Below the pieces are notes generated by a model, which was not told the DNA's origin, ran no database searches, and was given only the letters and a program-made list of their open reading frames with translations. This document shows positions 42,294-55,000 of a stretch of 64,000 nucleotides of DNA, one piece after another. The stretch is from Paenibacillus andongensis. Lineage in GTDB: Bacteria; Bacillota; Bacilli; Paenibacillales; NBRC-103111. The first letter of the stretch is position 1, and each line of letters begins with the position of its first letter. The position numbers and the translations under genes are program-made. The stretch is taken from assembly GCF_025369935.1 (NCBI RefSeq), contig NZ_CP104467.1, forward strand, positions 5,091,001-5,155,000. Reading direction: 5' to 3'.

Positions 42294-45200
42294 TTACATC
42301 TGAAAAACAATCGTCGGGCTCACCGCTGTATCGGCCAAGCTTTCCTTGCGCCTTCCTCCGTAAGCGACGCTGAACGTATACGAGCCGGGCAGGAGCTCCT
42401 TGCGTATCACGCCACCGCTCGTCGTGCCGAACGTCCGCCAACTGCCCGCGTAATAGGTAACCTGACCGCCATCAAGCTGGCTGCCTTGGCTGTCCTTCAG
42501 CTGCACTGTGACGTTCGCCGTCTGGAAGACGACAACGGCATTCACCGATGTATTCTGCTCTTTCTGCATGCGCGTGCCCTCATACATCATCGCAAAGGAA
42601 TAAGACCCAGGCAGCAGTTCCTTGCTGCTTTCGCCATAAACAGCCGTACTTACTGTCCGCCAGCTGTCAGCGTAATAGCTAGCGCTGCCTCCACTGAGCG
42701 GATTCCCTTGACTGTCTTTCAGCTGTACCTTGACATTCACCGTCTGGAAGACAACGGTAGCATTCACTGACGTATCCTGCTCCTTCTGTATGCGCGTGCC
42801 TTCGTACGTCATCGCGAAGGTGTACGATCCGGGCAGCAGCTCTTTGCTGATCTCGCCACTCGCTGCAGTACCGATTGTACGCCAACTCCCCGCGTAATAG
42901 CTTGCACTGCCTCCGCTAAGCGGATTCCCTTGGCTGTCCTTCAATTGCACCTTGACGCCTACCGTTTGAAAGAGGACAACGGCGTCGGTCCCCGTGTTTT
43001 GCGACTTCTGCTTGCGCGTACCTTCATACGTGATCGCGAAGTCGTAGGACTTATTCGGCAGCGATTTGCTGACCGTTCCGGAAGCGTCCGTGACGCCGAA
43101 TTCTTTCCAGCCGCCGTCATAATACGATACGACCCCGCCACTGAGCGGATTGCCGTTGCTGTCCTTAAGCTGCACCTTGACGGCTGTTGCAGCGAGCGTA
43201 AAGGCTAGCTGCTTAGCGGGCTCGATATTTCCCGCCCGGTCCGTTGACTTGAAAAGCAGCCCGTAGGACCCTTGCTTATCGAACGTGACTGGCGTTGTAT
43301 ACGTTTGCCAGGAAGACCCGTTATCCAAACTGAATTCGGTTTTCGCCACACCTGATGCGTCGTCGCTGCCAGAGAGCGTGGCCGTGACCGGTCCCAAGTA
43401 CGTGCCGTTCGGACCATCAGGCTGCGACGGGGATGCGTTAGACGTTGTCACCGGAGCGGTCCGGTCGATATTGTTTACTGTATAGCTGCTCACATTGGAC
43501 ACCTTGCCCCCCGCACTTGTTCCCCTGGCATTCACTGTGTCATTGGCAGAGAGGACGATAGGAGCTGTGTATGCCATCCATGCGCCGCCAGAGCCAATTT
43601 TATATTCCTTTATCGCCGCATCGACAGGGTAATGGATCGTCAAGTTGACATCCGAATTGGTAGGCGTCGTCTTATCGGCGGTGAAAGTAGCATCCGCTGG
43701 AGCAAACGTTTTTTTGTACAATGCCACATAATCAAACAAGTACTTGCTCGCAAACCGATTCGTACTGAATCGGAACGTATCGATCGAAGTCGCAGACGAG
43801 TTATTGTAGAATTTGACCCCGCTGACTTTGTATTCGCCAGTTGTCGGATTCACCGTACCCGCATCCGTCGTGCCGACATAGCCCTTGAGTGCATCCGTCT
43901 GGACCGAGAGATCATACGTCTTCGTTACCGTATCCAATTCGATACGGAGCGTGACCCACTGGTCACGTGGTAAAGTGAAGCCTGTGGACTTAGGGATCTT
44001 GTAGGCTGTCGCGTTGTTAAAATAGCCGAATGTACCGTCCGAGAAGCCGGTAAACCGTACGACATCACTACTTGCGCCACTTAGCTTAAGCTCGAAGTTG
44101 CCGAAGTTCGGGCTCGTATCGCTCAGCTTCTTAAACATGAATCGGGTTTCGAACATGACCTTCCCGCTTTGCGCCACGTTCGTTCTCGTCACAATGGGGT
44201 CTTCCGAGTAGTCGCTGTCGGACGCATAAGTCGAATCCTTCACCTGCAGAACTTTACCGCTTGCATCAGGAGACGACTCGATCGTTACCGTCGACGTCGA
44301 CCCGGTTTTGAGTGTCGCCTTCCAATTACTGGCGTTCACATTGCCCGTCGTCATGTCGTCAAACGATTCATAATACTCGCCGCTGATGCTTGCAGCAGGC
44401 ATGGTCACCGTTGTACTCGGACCATCCGTCGATACGTTGCCCTTGCTATCTGCAGCCTGAACCCGGAACATATAAGTGCCCCCCGGCGTCAGACCGGTTA
44501 CGTCATACCCGTACACGCCGCCAGTAACCGTACCTACATTCACGAAGTCTGTCTGCGTTGCATCTTTCAGATAGATCAAATACGAGGCCACTTTGCCCGA
44601 GTTGTCCGTTGCTGGATCCCACTCCAGCCTTGCTACGCTTGGGAACAGCTGAGCCGGCCGAACCGAAGCTGCTCCTTCCCACGAAGGAGGTGTCGTATCT
44701 TCCGTTGAATCGTACATCGTCACGTAATCGAATAGGTAATTGCCCGCGTATCGATTCGTACTGAAGCGGAACGAATCGATCCCCTCGAGAGATGGGGTGT
44801 AATAAAACGGAATCTCCTTGACCTTGAAGACACCTGTCGACCGATTCAGCGATCCATTATCAGCCAAACCAGTATAGCCCTTGAGCGAATCCGCTTGCAA
44901 CGTGAGGTCAACCTTTTTCGTCGCCGTGTCCAGATCGACGCGGAGCGTGATCCACTGGTCGCGCGGCAGCGTGAAACCGCTCTGCTTCGGAATTTTGAAC
45001 GGCGAGAGGACGCCATTGTTATCCAACTTCCAAAAGCCGAATGACCCGTCTGAAAAGCCGGTAAACCTTACGACATCCGTCCCGAAGCTGCGGAGATTAA
45101 GCTCAAAGTTATCGGAGTCGGGGCTCGTGCCGCTCAACTTCTTAAACATGAACCTTGTTTCGAACGTGACCTTCCCGTTTAATGCCGTGTTCGATCTCGT

Positions 45201-48200
45201 CACAATCGGGTCTACTGCAAAGTCATCATTATTCACATAGTTTGAATCCTTCACCTGCAGAACGTTGCCCCTTAAATCGGGAGAAGGTTCGATCGTTACC
45301 GTCGACGTCGACCCGGTTTTCAACTCCACCTTCCAGTTACTGTCGGTAACATTGCCCGTGGCCATGTTGTCGAACGGTTCATAATACTCGCCTACGCTGG
45401 CTTCACTCGGCATCGTGACCGATAAGCTCGGTCCATCGGCGGTCTCGTTCCCCTGCGCATCTGCCGCCAGTACCCGGAACGTATAGGTTCCTCCCGGCTG
45501 CAGACCATTCACATCATATGCGTTCACATGTCCCGCAACTGTTCCTACTTTCATGAAGGATGACTGGGCTCCATCCTTTCGATAGATCGAGTACGTGGCT
45601 ACATTGCCCGAATTGTCCGTTGCTGGGCTCCACATGAGCCTTGCGGTTGTCGGAAATAGATGACCCGTCTGGAGCGATGCCGTCACTTCCCATACAGGAG
45701 CGATCGTATCGATCGACGCAAAGCTGAGCGGCAAGCTATCCAGGGAACGATTGTCGCTCGTATCCACGGCCACAATAGTGACCGAATACGTCTTCCCGAC
45801 AGTCAATCCCGTGATCGTTGCCGTGGTCGAGCTGCTCGGGACAACCAGCTTCTGCACGCCGTTGGCATAGAGAACGTATTCCTTCACCCCGACATTGTCA
45901 GTGGACGCCGTCCAACTGACGGTAGCGGTCGAGTCCGCCTGAGAAACCAACTGCAGATTGGTGGGAGCTAACGGCCGTTCCTCGTCCGGCTGCTCTTCGA
46001 TTAATCCGATCCAATCCAGATTCATCGCACTACCGGCGTTCCACAGTGTAATATCGACAGGACCAGGCGCCAGCTGCTGTCTCGTCTTGACCCGGAGTCC
46101 CTTCCAAACATCGGGAGTCGTCCCCCAGTTGGGATTTCCATTCGAATCGGTCGTCGGCGGCGCCTCGAGATAGTATGCCTGATTTCCGATCATCGCCAAT
46201 CGGCCTACAATCGTGCCTGCCGGCATACCTGACGTATATTTCAGGACGAGATCATATTTGCCGGCTTTCGGAACATTCATCGTCCACTTCGCCCACTGTC
46301 CCGGCTGATCCCAGCCCGCTAAGCCGACTCCGCCGGATAGGAAAGGACGGGTCGAATATTTGGAAAAGCTCTTGCCGCCGAAGGCGACGTACGATTCTGC
46401 TTCCTTCCAGTTGACATACAAGCTCGACCTCATCTGATCCGGATTAGTCCAAAGTTCCGCATTGGAAGGAGCTCCCGATCCAATCTTCTTCATCTTCAGC
46501 ATACCGGTCGCGCCTTGCAGGATGACGGCTGCGTTCGCTTCCAGGTAAACGCTCTTCCGCCGCCCATGCTGCTCGAATAGTAATCCTTCAGGAGCCTCCT
46601 CCACCTCGTACAGCCCAGCAATGTTAGTCAAATTCCCCCGAGCGACGGATGTCCCTTCCGTATCGCTGTACGCATGCAGCGTCGTCGATCCCGACACGCC
46701 GTCAATAACGGTCTGCAGCTCCAGCTCAGGGAGCGGCTGCGGCATCGCGATCTGGTTCAGCTTGAAGTCCCGCTGCCCCTTCTCGACATGAATGGTCAGC
46801 GTACTTCCGGCTGCATCCCAATGCACACCGCGCAATCCCATGCCGTCCGTCACCGGTCCGCCACGCAGAATGTCCGCACCGCTGACACCGTCGCGCAGGC
46901 GTTCAACTCCTGGAGCATGCAGAGCCACCTGCGAATCCGATTGGCTCGAAACGGACAACCGATCGCGTCCATACACGATCGTGGACGGTTGGTCGCTCTC
47001 GATCAACGTGACGCCATCCTTGTCGACCTTCGTCCCGTCGACGAGCAGTACCGAATCGCCTTTCAGCGCCACAGCGGTTCCGTTAAAGCGAATGCTGCCC
47101 GTATCGATTTCATCAGCAGTCGTTGTCATCCGGATGTACACGACTGTACCGTCCGCAAATGTCAACTTCATGTAATTTCCATGGTTTTCCGAAACGACAT
47201 TCTGCGGCGCCGAATCCCGTTTATAGGCTTCCAGCGTCGAGACGAACGTCGCCTCCTCCGTCTTCGGCGTAATGAATGCCGCATGCTTCTGCTGCTCACC
47301 GGCGTACGCCCCGCCAGGCTTTAGTTCCGATCCGTCGATGCCAAGAAACTGGTCATCGTATTCTGTTCGCAGATTTAAAGGAGCGTGGAATCGGACCTTG
47401 AGGCCCGCTGCGCCTTTCAGAATCGTTGCTCCGGCATGATCTGCATCGATATTTAATTCATCCTCGGCATGCAGGCGCCACGCAAACTCGTTTCCTTCTG
47501 TACTCTTCGATTGCAGTTGATCGATGACGACGAACATATTCTGCCTCACATAGATGACATTGCGGCCCGCTTTGGACAAGGCAGCGCCATACGCGACGGA
47601 CGCGTCGCCGCTCACCGCGTCAAAGTCGGGATGTGTGACGAAGCTAACCACTTTACCGTCGGCATTGATGTCATTAATCGGCTGACCGTTCTTCCCGTCG
47701 TATGTAATCGCATTGGAGGAGAATGTTTGCTTGTTGTAATACATATGATGGTCCGTGCCGTAGTCGTCGTAAAATCCGCTCTCTATAGCAAGCGGTTCGC
47801 CGAAGGCATTGATAATGAAGCTGTTCTGATCGGCATGCATATGATTGTAGCTGCCATATGGGCTGGATCTAAAGTAGAGCGACACGGCGTCCGGATCGTA
47901 TAATTCGGAATGCATCGCCACGACCCCGATATCCTGAAACCATCTGGAGTCCGGCATATCGACCGGCGGTCTCACAGCCAGATTACTGTCCCCGTAGAAA
48001 TAGTTGCTCAAATCCGGGTACATCCCCGATCCGACCGCTTGCGCCGCCCATTTGAGCCGCGGATCTCCCGTCATTTGGGCAAGTCGGGTATAGGCGGACA
48101 CACTATAGCCTCCTGGCGAGTCCTCGCTGCCATCGCCGAAGATGCCCTTCGGACTGCCTTTCGGCCAAGCATAGAGCGGATACAAGCCTTCGTTTCGGGA

Positions 48201-49409
48201 ATACGCTTTGTCATACAAATTAAATCCGGTTGCCGATAGAAGGACATCCATAAACTCCTTGCCGAACAAGTTCGAATACTGCCAGTACCCAGTTCCTTGA
48301 GACCATCCCCCGTTCTCCCCACCCCAAGGCGGCATGAAATTGATATAGGCAGGAACGCTACTTCGGAACCAATCCTCGGCAGCCGGGATATCGTGAAGCA
48401 TCGCTGTTGCGATGATGCCGAGATAGCCGAATGCCGTCCAACCGTGTGAGTCGAATGGATTCTTCGCAATCGAATGATTATTGACGAGATCTTGCATCAT
48501 CGTTTCGGTTCGGGTTTGAACCATGTTCTGAACCTTCGGCTTCTCTGCTACGGGCTCCAATAAGTCATAAAGCCAGTCATATGCCATCGCAGACTTATAG
48601 GTAATGTAGCGGTGAATTTGGTCATGACTTTTGTAGCTGGTTACCCCATTCGTATCCCAACCGGCAATATCAAGCAGTCGTAGTTTCGCTCGATTTCCGA
48701 CCTCCGTGTTCCCCGAGATGAGATAGACGAAGGCCATATCCATCATTTCGTTGACGACTTTATCGGAATAGGCGCGGTCAACCGATGTCGGCGCCGGTGG
48801 CGGATTTTTGTTTATATTCGCCATTACCCATGCATATTTCTCATCATAGAACTCCTTGCCCGAAGTCAGAGCTAAACTGCGAAACTCAGCTAGCTTATCA
48901 GCTTTCGTCCAGATTCGCGGATGCTGGTTGCCGACCTGGCCCATCAGTTGATCAACCGATGGTACGACGAACGGGACATTTTGCTCCTCGATACGAAATT
49001 TGCGAGTAACGCTCCATTCCGACCAGCCGTCAGCCACAGTATGATACCTTACTCGCCAATACCAAGTGCCGCTATCAAACACATGAGGGAAATTGTAATA
49101 GTTAACAGTCAGCTCAGCATTCTCGTAGACAACGCTTGAAACCGTAGCACTGCGGCTTACCTGCAAGTCGTATTTGTCCGCTCCAGAGACAACAGGCCAT
49201 TTGAAATCAGGTGGGTTCTGCGTCGTCACGAGCGAATCCTCCGGGCCGAACGGCATATTAAACCCTGTTAAGACCGAAGAAGGCCATGCAGACGCTGCCA
49301 GAGCCACGGAAGAGTTCAAAATTGGACTTAGATTAAGTGAACCTGCAATCAACACAAAAACCATACCTATCGCCAGTTGTCTTGCCTTTATCCAACCTCT
49401 CACTTTCAA
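42294..49409 (-). CDS. Giant secreted modular polysaccharide lyase-like protein (heparinase II/III, alginate-lyase type)
   Basis: A 2,371-residue exported protein. TTG start at 49409: GGAGG lies 7 bases upstream, and an in-frame ATG at 49427 lacks an SD. Signal peptide to about residue 40 (VALAASA). Then a FN3-like segment and a DUF4962/heparinase II/III-like catalytic half (about 150-760) with motifs [31 protein letters not shown] and [14 protein letters not shown], the last two carrying likely catalytic Tyr/His. Next come a CBM-like sandwich (1005-1145), FN3 domains, two duplicated FN3 plus jelly-roll units (1240-1577 and 1578-1905), Ig-like modules, and four tandem 75-residue repeats (2080-2377). 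Probably cleaves a uronate-containing polysaccharide outside the cell; exact PL family uncertain. Confidence 0.85.
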   Translation of the reverse strand: MKVRGWIKARQLAIGMVFVLIAGSLNLSPILNSSVALAASAWPSSVLTGFNMPFGPEDSLVTTQNPPDFKWPVVSGADKYDLQVSRSATVSSVVYENAELTVNYYNFPHVFDSGTWYWRVRYHTVADGWSEWSVTRKFRIEEQNVPFVVPSVDQLMGQVGNQHPRIWTKADKLAEFRSLALTSGKEFYDEKYAWVMANINKNPPPAPTSVDRAYSDKVVNEMMDMAFVYLISGNTEVGNRAKLRLLDIAGWDTNGVTSYKSHDQIHRYITYKSAMAYDWLYDLLEPVAEKPKVQNMVQTRTETMMQDLVNNHSIAKNPFDSHGWTAFGYLGIIATAMLHDIPAAEDWFRSSVPAYINFMPPWGGENGGWSQGTGYWQYSNLFGKEFMDVLLSATGFNLYDKAYSRNEGLYPLYAWPKGSPKGIFGDGSEDSPGGYSVSAYTRLAQMTGDPRLKWAAQAVGSGMYPDLSNYFYGDSNLAVRPPVDMPDSRWFQDIGVVAMHSELYDPDAVSLYFRSSPYGSYNHMHADQNSFIINAFGEPLAIESGFYDDYGTDHHMYYNKQTFSSNAITYDGKNGQPINDINADGKVVSFVTHPDFDAVSGDASVAYGAALSKAGRNVIYVRQNMFVVIDQLQSKSTEGNEFAWRLHAEDELNIDADHAGATILKGAAGLKVRFHAPLNLRTEYDDQFLGIDGSELKPGGAYAGEQQKHAAFITPKTEEATFVSTLEAYKRDSAPQNVVSENHGNYMKLTFADGTVVYIRMTTTADEIDTGSIRFNGTAVALKGDSVLLVDGTKVDKDGVTLIESDQPSTIVYGRDRLSVSSQSDSQVALHAPGVERLRDGVSGADILRGGPVTDGMGLRGVHWDAAGSTLTIHVEKGQRDFKLNQIAMPQPLPELELQTVIDGVSGSTTLHAYSDTEGTSVARGNLTNIAGLYEVEEAPEGLLFEQHGRRKSVYLEANAAVILQGATGMLKMKKIGSGAPSNAELWTNPDQMRSSLYVNWKEAESYVAFGGKSFSKYSTRPFLSGGVGLAGWDQPGQWAKWTMNVPKAGKYDLVLKYTSGMPAGTIVGRLAMIGNQAYYLEAPPTTDSNGNPNWGTTPDVWKGLRVKTRQQLAPGPVDITLWNAGSAMNLDWIGLIEEQPDEERPLAPTNLQLVSQADSTATVSWTASTDNVGVKEYVLYANGVQKLVVPSSSTTATITGLTVGKTYSVTIVAVDTSDNRSLDSLPLSFASIDTIAPVWEVTASLQTGHLFPTTARLMWSPATDNSGNVATYSIYRKDGAQSSFMKVGTVAGHVNAYDVNGLQPGGTYTFRVLAADAQGNETADGPSLSVTMPSEASVGEYYEPFDNMATGNVTDSNWKVELKTGSTSTVTIEPSPDLRGNVLQVKDSNYVNNDDFAVDPIVTRSNTALNGKVTFETRFMFKKLSGTSPDSDNFELNLRSFGTDVVRFTGFSDGSFGFWKLDNNGVLSPFKIPKQSGFTLPRDQWITLRVDLDTATKKVDLTLQADSLKGYTGLADNGSLNRSTGVFKVKEIPFYYTPSLEGIDSFRFSTNRYAGNYLFDYVTMYDSTEDTTPPSWEGAASVRPAQLFPSVARLEWDPATDNSGKVASYLIYLKDATQTDFVNVGTVTGGVYGYDVTGLTPGGTYMFRVQAADSKGNVSTDGPSTTVTMPAASISGEYYESFDDMTTGNVNASNWKATLKTGSTSTVTIESSPDASGKVLQVKDSTYASDSDYSEDPIVTRTNVAQSGKVMFETRFMFKKLSDTSPNFGNFELKLSGASSDVVRFTGFSDGTFGYFNNATAYKIPKSTGFTLPRDQWVTLRIELDTVTKTYDLSVQTDALKGYVGTTDAGTVNPTTGEYKVSGVKFYNNSSATSIDTFRFSTNRFASKYLFDYVALYKKTFAPADATFTADKTTPTNSDVNLTIHYPVDAAIKEYKIGSGGAWMAYTAPIVLSANDTVNARGTSAGGKVSNVSSYTVNNIDRTAPVTTSNASPSQPDGPNGTYLGPVTATLSGSDDASGVAKTEFSLDNGSSWQTYTTPVTFDKQGSYGLLFKSTDRAGNIEPAKQLAFTLAATAVKVQLKDSNGNPLSGGVVSYYDGGWKEFGVTDASGTVSKSLPNKSYDFAITYEGTRKQKSQNTGTDAVVLFQTVGVKVQLKDSQGNPLSGGSASYYAGSWRTIGTAASGEISKELLPGSYTFAMTYEGTRIQKEQDTSVNATVVFQTVNVKVQLKDSQGNPLSGGSASYYADSWRTVSTAVYGESSKELLPGSYSFAMMYEGTRMQKEQNTSVNAVVVFQTANVTVQLKDSQGSQLDGGQVTYYAGSWRTFGTTSGGVIRKELLPGSYTFSVAYGGRRKESLADTAVSPTIVFQM
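42300..43195 (-). repeat. Four tandem 75-codon repeats in the lyase C-terminus
   Basis: Each unit reads [16 protein letters not shown], a SYYxGSWRTxG stretch, [10 protein letters not shown], then YEGTRxQKExxT and ends VVFQT. Unit starts are near 43190, 42963, 42738 and 42513 (minus-strand reading). The second and third units are the most alike. Compact beta-sandwich modules of this sort often bind carbohydrate or cell wall; no SLH or sortase signal follows. Confidence 0.8.
43705..45700 (-). repeat. Duplicated FN3 + jelly-roll unit in the lyase
   Basis: Two consecutive blocks of about 335 codons, boundary near 44695. Each has PPSWE/PVWE-type FN3 with WxPATDNSGxVAxYxIY, then GEYYExFDxMxTGNV and a jelly-roll ending FDYVxxY. 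Long identical stretches such as [12 protein letters not shown] point to fairly recent internal duplication. Confidence 0.8.
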
Positions 49410-49437
49410 ATCATCCCCTCCATCCATTATTGAAAAA

Positions 49438-49476
49438 TCACAGTTGCCGATTCTTGTTGTGTGAATCCGCTTTCAA
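49438..49476 (-). CDS. Candidate 12-residue leader ORF upstream of the lyase gene
   Basis: TTG at 49476 preceded by AAGGAGG at an ideal 8 bases, then 11 further codons ([11 protein letters not shown]) and TGA. The lyase start lies only 28 bases beyond its stop. It could be a leader peptide for translational control, or a chance SD. No protein evidence. Confidence 0.3.
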   Translation of the reverse strand: MKADSHNKNRQL

Positions 49477-49664
49477 ATAATCGCCCTCCTTTCGTTAAAA
49501 TAATAGTACTTGTCAGGAATCGGCTCGTATATGAACAGAACCTGCAATCGTTCAACTTTTCTTCAATCTTCCAAAAAAAATGCCAATTTCCGCAAAAGAG
49601 CCTAATCATGCTTGTCGTCCGGATGGAATCAGGAAGAGGGTTAAACGTTCGGAAATGTAAAAAA

Positions 49665-49700
49665 AAACGGATAAGCCATCCAAAGTTGGCCTATCCGTTT
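49665..49700 (-). terminator. Terminator of the AraC-regulator gene
   Basis: On the minus strand AAACGGATAGGCCA pairs with TGGCTTATCCGTTT (one G-T pair), followed by nine T. It isolates the regulator from the lyase transcript. Confidence 0.88.
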
Positions 49701-49708
49701 CAATTTTT

Positions 49709-51910
49709 CTATGTGGAGGAGTCGATTCTTTTCCGATATTCACTCGGTGTCATGCCTGTATATTTTTTGAACATCCGGTTGAAAGACGTGATATTCTGAT
49801 ACCCGACAGCCATGGCGGCATCGTGAATTTTGATCCGATTATCGGTAAGGAGGCTTGTCGCTTTCGTGATCCGGGTTTCATTGATATAATCCACGATGCT
49901 CTTGCCGGTCTTTGCTTTGAAATAAGAAGACAAGTATCCGCTGCTCATCTTTAGCTTTTCTGCCAGAATTTCCAGATATATTTCTTCCGCTAAGTGCTCG
50001 TTGATATAGTCAATCACGAAGGATGTAACCGGGTGCTTCTCCTCCTTTTTTTCTCGAACAGCTTCTGAGGTTTGCGTCACCCAATCAAGCAGAAGCTGCT
50101 CCAGCTCTTTTAACGTGCTGCATTGCAGGATTCTTTCTCCCGCTTTGCCCAAAATGATCTCCAATCGATTAGGATCAAGGTGATAAGGAATGGTTGCATT
50201 CCTGATCTTGTCGATCAGAGATTCGGCAAACCGCAGCATCACGACAGCCGTCAATTCCTTACTATGCCATTTGGCAAACTGACGTTCCATAAGTGCAATC
50301 AGTTGCTGCGTATTCCCTTCTCTCAAATGAACTTCAAGCTCTTTATCCTGATCGGGCGAAAAGCCCACAGCCATTTGTGTCACTGCACGCTTGCGTATAA
50401 TCTGCGTTTCGTTAATTAACAGACGTTCACCAACTAGTTCCTGAACTTCCTCGTATGCTGCAGTCAACTGAGCTGAATCCGTATAAATCGAAGTAATTGC
50501 AATGGTAACGATGCCGTACTCCCGATCATGATCGAAAACAGATTTCATTTCGCCAAGCAGATCGGCTACAACAGTGAGTTGATCCGTAAAAACGAGACTT
50601 AATATCTGATCGCGTTCAATTTGAAACGTTTGTGAATCTGGATAGGTCGGAATTAGCCTGCTGTCAATGTAGGTCTTCATATAATAAAGCCATTGCTGGA
50701 TGGATGATTTTGAAATCGTGTTGTAAGGCTGGATTTGAAAAAGAACAAAAACGAACGGCTTGTTAGTAAAATCAAGCTTCCAAGCATCATGTTCGTGATA
50801 TCGAATCGCTTTGAGATGGTTGATAAAAGAGAGTTGTTTTCGAATCATATGATTGCCGTGTATTTCATTACTAATAATATTAAATTCCTTGATGTTCGAT
50901 CGAAATGGTACATAGTCTTTCATTTGACGCAAAGACTCGATCACTCTTTTGAGCGGGTTATTGATGCGTGCCGCAAACAAGAACGAAAACATGATGCTGA
51001 GCGATATCGCTGCCGCCATAATGACAATCAGTGTAATGCTCAAACGGGACTGGTTCGCAATTCGTTCAACGGGAACCCGGTAGAGATACTTATAACCCGT
51101 ACTCTTTCCTGTCATCACAAAATGATATTTATTATCCCGAATGAAGTTGTTGCTTCCATATTTCTGAAGATCGTCAAAAGAAATGCCCGGTTCATGTTCC
51201 GCACTTTTGAACAATATCTCTCCAACTTCGTTGTAAATGATAAAATCGTTATAGATGCTTCGATGGAACTCTTGGTACATTTTCATCGCATCGAGAAAAG
51301 CCACCATGTAAAAATCATCTTTATTTTTGAAGATGATCGGCATCATTTCACCCAGCGTCTGCGGTTGGTTCTGAAAAGTGGAATTAATGACCGGAGCAGC
51401 TGGGAAAATTCGGCTTGTGTAGGGTTCTTTGAACTGTTGTTTCCAAAAGTCCAAAGAATATTTATCGCTTGAGTAAAACACATTAAACATCGCTTCTGCA
51501 TTCGTGCTCGTACTTTTCTCCAGCACGAGTCCATCTTTCTTCGAATATAGAACGATGTTATCGATAAATAGGTAGGGATTCGCTGTAAAACCAGATATTT
51601 CACGCACGATAGGAAGAAAATTCACGTAGTTAGGGGTATTCTGCAACCTCTGAACTTCTTCACTGAAAAAAAACAGAACCATCTGTTTTTTGATCAGATC
51701 CAACTGTTTTTCATATCTCTCACTCGTATTTTCGAGCATCAGCGTGTTGTATTTGACAATTTCCTGCCTGACATTCTGTTTAGAAACCGAGAAGGCATAC
51801 ATGATAAAAGAGGCAAGTAGAAGAATGATGCATAGAAATCCTGCAATGAGCCGTATAAAAAGCGAATTAGATCTATTTCGAATGAAAAGGATCGGTTGAA
51901 GATTTTTCAT
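49709..51910 (-). CDS. Membrane-bound AraC-family sensor-regulator
   Basis: A 733-residue one-component regulator. TM1 (about 20-42), an extracytoplasmic sensor domain (about 45-285), TM2 (about 288-311), a HAMP-like linker (NNPLKRVIESLRQM), a middle region (about 370-520), and AraC HTH pairs (about 635-730: LKMSSGYLSSYFKAKTGKSI and AMAVGYQNITSFNRMFKKY). It lies directly upstream of the giant lyase on the same strand, and probably senses the polysaccharide or its fragments to induce the lyase and perhaps the nearby importer. Confidence 0.9.
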   Translation of the reverse strand: MKNLQPILFIRNRSNSLFIRLIAGFLCIILLLASFIMYAFSVSKQNVRQEIVKYNTLMLENTSERYEKQLDLIKKQMVLFFFSEEVQRLQNTPNYVNFLPIVREISGFTANPYLFIDNIVLYSKKDGLVLEKSTSTNAEAMFNVFYSSDKYSLDFWKQQFKEPYTSRIFPAAPVINSTFQNQPQTLGEMMPIIFKNKDDFYMVAFLDAMKMYQEFHRSIYNDFIIYNEVGEILFKSAEHEPGISFDDLQKYGSNNFIRDNKYHFVMTGKSTGYKYLYRVPVERIANQSRLSITLIVIMAAAISLSIMFSFLFAARINNPLKRVIESLRQMKDYVPFRSNIKEFNIISNEIHGNHMIRKQLSFINHLKAIRYHEHDAWKLDFTNKPFVFVLFQIQPYNTISKSSIQQWLYYMKTYIDSRLIPTYPDSQTFQIERDQILSLVFTDQLTVVADLLGEMKSVFDHDREYGIVTIAITSIYTDSAQLTAAYEEVQELVGERLLINETQIIRKRAVTQMAVGFSPDQDKELEVHLREGNTQQLIALMERQFAKWHSKELTAVVMLRFAESLIDKIRNATIPYHLDPNRLEIILGKAGERILQCSTLKELEQLLLDWVTQTSEAVREKKEEKHPVTSFVIDYINEHLAEEIYLEILAEKLKMSSGYLSSYFKAKTGKSIVDYINETRITKATSLLTDNRIKIHDAAMAVGYQNITSFNRMFKKYTGMTPSEYRKRIDSST

Positions 51911-52010
51911 ACAACCCCCACTTTTATCATAATTAATCTAACTTCTTGTTGATACATATCTTAACAAACAGGTTGAAAGGTGTAAACCGTTCTCCCTTCA
52001 TGTGGCCCGG

Positions 52011-55000
52011 TCATGGCCTTTCCTCCATACGGTTAACAAGAATCTGCCCCATCAATCCGTAAGGTCGCAGTATATATTCCGGCGTATAATCAGCTCCTGT
52101 AGGATGGAACGACCACCAATCTATCCATGCCCGATCCGACCGAATTTCGTGAAACGGACCCAAAAGGTTGCGGGGACTGCCAATAACCTCGATATCAATC
52201 TGATTAATTCCTTGGACGAGCCAATCGGTGAGCTCAACCGTCCCCGCAGCTCGCCACGGAATGGCCTGCTCATGTTGTCCGTTTACTTTGAGATTCAAGG
52301 TGACCGCTTCATATGTCCCTACTTCCAAGACGATCCGTTCACCTTTCCTAATATCCGCATCAAGGTCGAAATGGTAGACTATGCTTCCGCAGTAATGCGG
52401 ATAGCCCTGCTGGCACCAATCTCCGAATCTGAGCGTCTCTGGCTCTGTGACGAGACAGCAGCTGTTATCCACGGCGAAATCACCGATCAAGAACGCGTCC
52501 TCGATTTCCATATCATGCGTGTATTCACTGATGACCTCCAGCACATTCTCTCCCTCGAGCAGAACAGGGAGCTTGACCGTTGACATCGAGCGGTCTAGAT
52601 ACCAGCCATTCGGCTTTTCCATGATTAGCTGTCCGTTCAGAAGAAAACCGAATCGCTCCGCCTGTTCGAAGACCAGGAACGTATCCGTCGCAGGAACATC
52701 CTTCACATGGAAGAAGAAACGGAAAGCGACAATCGTGCCATCATTCTCATGAGGAACATGAACCCAAAAATGCCGTTGGAGATTGCCGTTCGCATAGATT
52801 TGCCTCATATTCAGTTGTTCGCGTACTTTTCTCTGAGCTTGCCATACATCCATCTTCTCCGACCATTCTTCATCCCGCAGTCGATACTGGCATCTATCCA
52901 GTACAAGGGCGTTTGGATGCGTCCGTGTAAAAGAAGCGACCGGCCCCAAACTGGACATTGGCTGAAGCACTTTCGTATTCCGCTCCTTCGAGCTTGCTCC
53001 TTCGCTACATGGGGATATAACGTACAGCTTGGAGTCGGCGGGACCGAAGTTTTCGTGGAATACGGCATAGTTGTTTTGCGTATTCATAGGTTTGTCGAAT
53101 ACTTCTCCTGTGAGCAGATTCCACTCTTCTACCCGTCCACCTCCTTGAATGTGTACTTCTACCTCATGCGCCGCATCCCGATCATTGTTAACGACGAAAA
53201 CAACCGTGCAGTCCTGCAGCTCACGGCGCATGTACAATAGCCGATCTGCCTCTCGTCCGTTCTGGTCCAAAAGGCTAACACAGCGGGGTACGATTCTTTC
53301 TATTTCAGCTGAAAGGTCATTATGGGACAAAAGCTGCTTAAAACGCGAATGGTCGATCAGGAGCTGCCATTCATCAGATGGTTCTCCATCCATTAATGTG
53401 GGTAAGTTTCCAAAAGACAGTACCCATCCTCCAGCATTCAGGTAAGTAATTAGTAATTCATACGTTGAACTTAGCAAATTATTAAGTGACGGCAGTACGA
53501 CGACTTGATAGCTTGCTTGACCAACGAATAACCGTTCCTCCTGTACGCGGCCGACCTCTCTCAAGATCAGCTCGTCACCTAAGTCAAAATCGTAATGCCA
53601 ACCAAGCAGCTGGCGAACAAATTCGTTGAATTCCTGACTGTATTTGCCAAGCTCATCGGTATTGCCTGCTTCATTGCGCCATTCATGCGCCCGCACATCT
53701 CTCCCGAGCTTCGCCCAAACGGAAGTCGCCGGGTGGATGACCAACACGTCTCTTGTCACACGCCCTTCACTCAGTACCGCTCCGAGCCGTGCAAAATAAT
53801 TTTCCAACACATGATTATGCTCCCACCAATTCACATTGTAATTAAACGAAGGCGGATAATCGCGCTTGCGGCATCCGCGAAGCGTATAAAGTGCCAGGTG
53901 ATGGGTCAGTAAGTTGACGCCAAGTACGAACTGCCAATCGCCGATCCATTTGCGGCTTTCGAATGACAGATCCCATCCCGTTACTCCGTATGTTTCCGTG
54001 ATGACTCTTTTCTTGCCATACTGATTCGCAACGCTTGACACCTGCTTGATGGTTAAGCTTTCCTCCGTTTGCTCACATAATGTATCGATACCGGGAATGT
54101 CAAGATAGCGATAATGAGGCATGATGGAGCCACTATGCCTGACTGCACCTACCAGATCAGCCTCATCGCAGAAATGCCCGGTAAATGAAATCCCATTCAC
54201 TCGGCACCAATCACCAATTTGCATCGTATAAGCATCGCAGAACATTTCCGTGACCGTCTTCCAGTAGTCGTGCCGAATCTTGGAGGACGGCGAACCGTGA
54301 TAAAAAAAGTAGGGAAGCGCTTCCCAAATCTCATAACCATTTTTTTCGGCAAACGCTTGAGGTAACAAATCGGACCACGAGATCCAGGTCATCTCTGGCG
54401 CTTTAAGTTGTTCCTGAAAGCCGAGGATACTGGGTTCGTCCGTGAAAATACCGGGTACCGTGCTTCCAAACTCTTCTCCGACGGCTTCTTTGTAGCGCTC
54501 GTACGTCGTCTCGATAAATATTTCCGCTGATTCTGGATTCAAGTTATCCGTATAGGTATCACCGTGGCACCACTCGTTTGGAGTAGCGACCTGCCTGCTA
54601 AAGACCAAATACACGTGATCCTCATCGAGTAAAATGCACGCATGAAAGTCCATCACCCTAGTGCAGCTTAACAACTCATTTCCGAGTATTCTCGCTTGGT
54701 ATACGGCTTGTATGGACTCATCGGATTCAAAACTTCTGCAAATGTTCAGCGATAGCGCCTTTGCACGCACAGCATCGCCGCCGATTTGGGGCACCTTGCC
54801 GCCTCCCATACCTGAAGAATAGCGGTCTTCGTCATATAACCAAGCGTGAACGCCCTCCGCTTTCGCTTTGGCGACCGTTTGTTGAACATGTTCCATGAAC
54901 TCCTTACCCATGTAAGGTGTCTCAAGTCCTTCCCGCACGTGCATCATAAAACCGCCCATGCCCTGTTGTTTGAATCCCTCGACTTGGGCATTCAGTTCAT

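Noticed and set aside
45660..47903. Several plus-strand frames of 100-216 codons opposite the giant lyase
   Set aside because: They are Arg/His-rich shadows of a GC-rich coding region without ribosome-binding sites; the minus-strand frame is continuous over 7 kb with recognisable domains.
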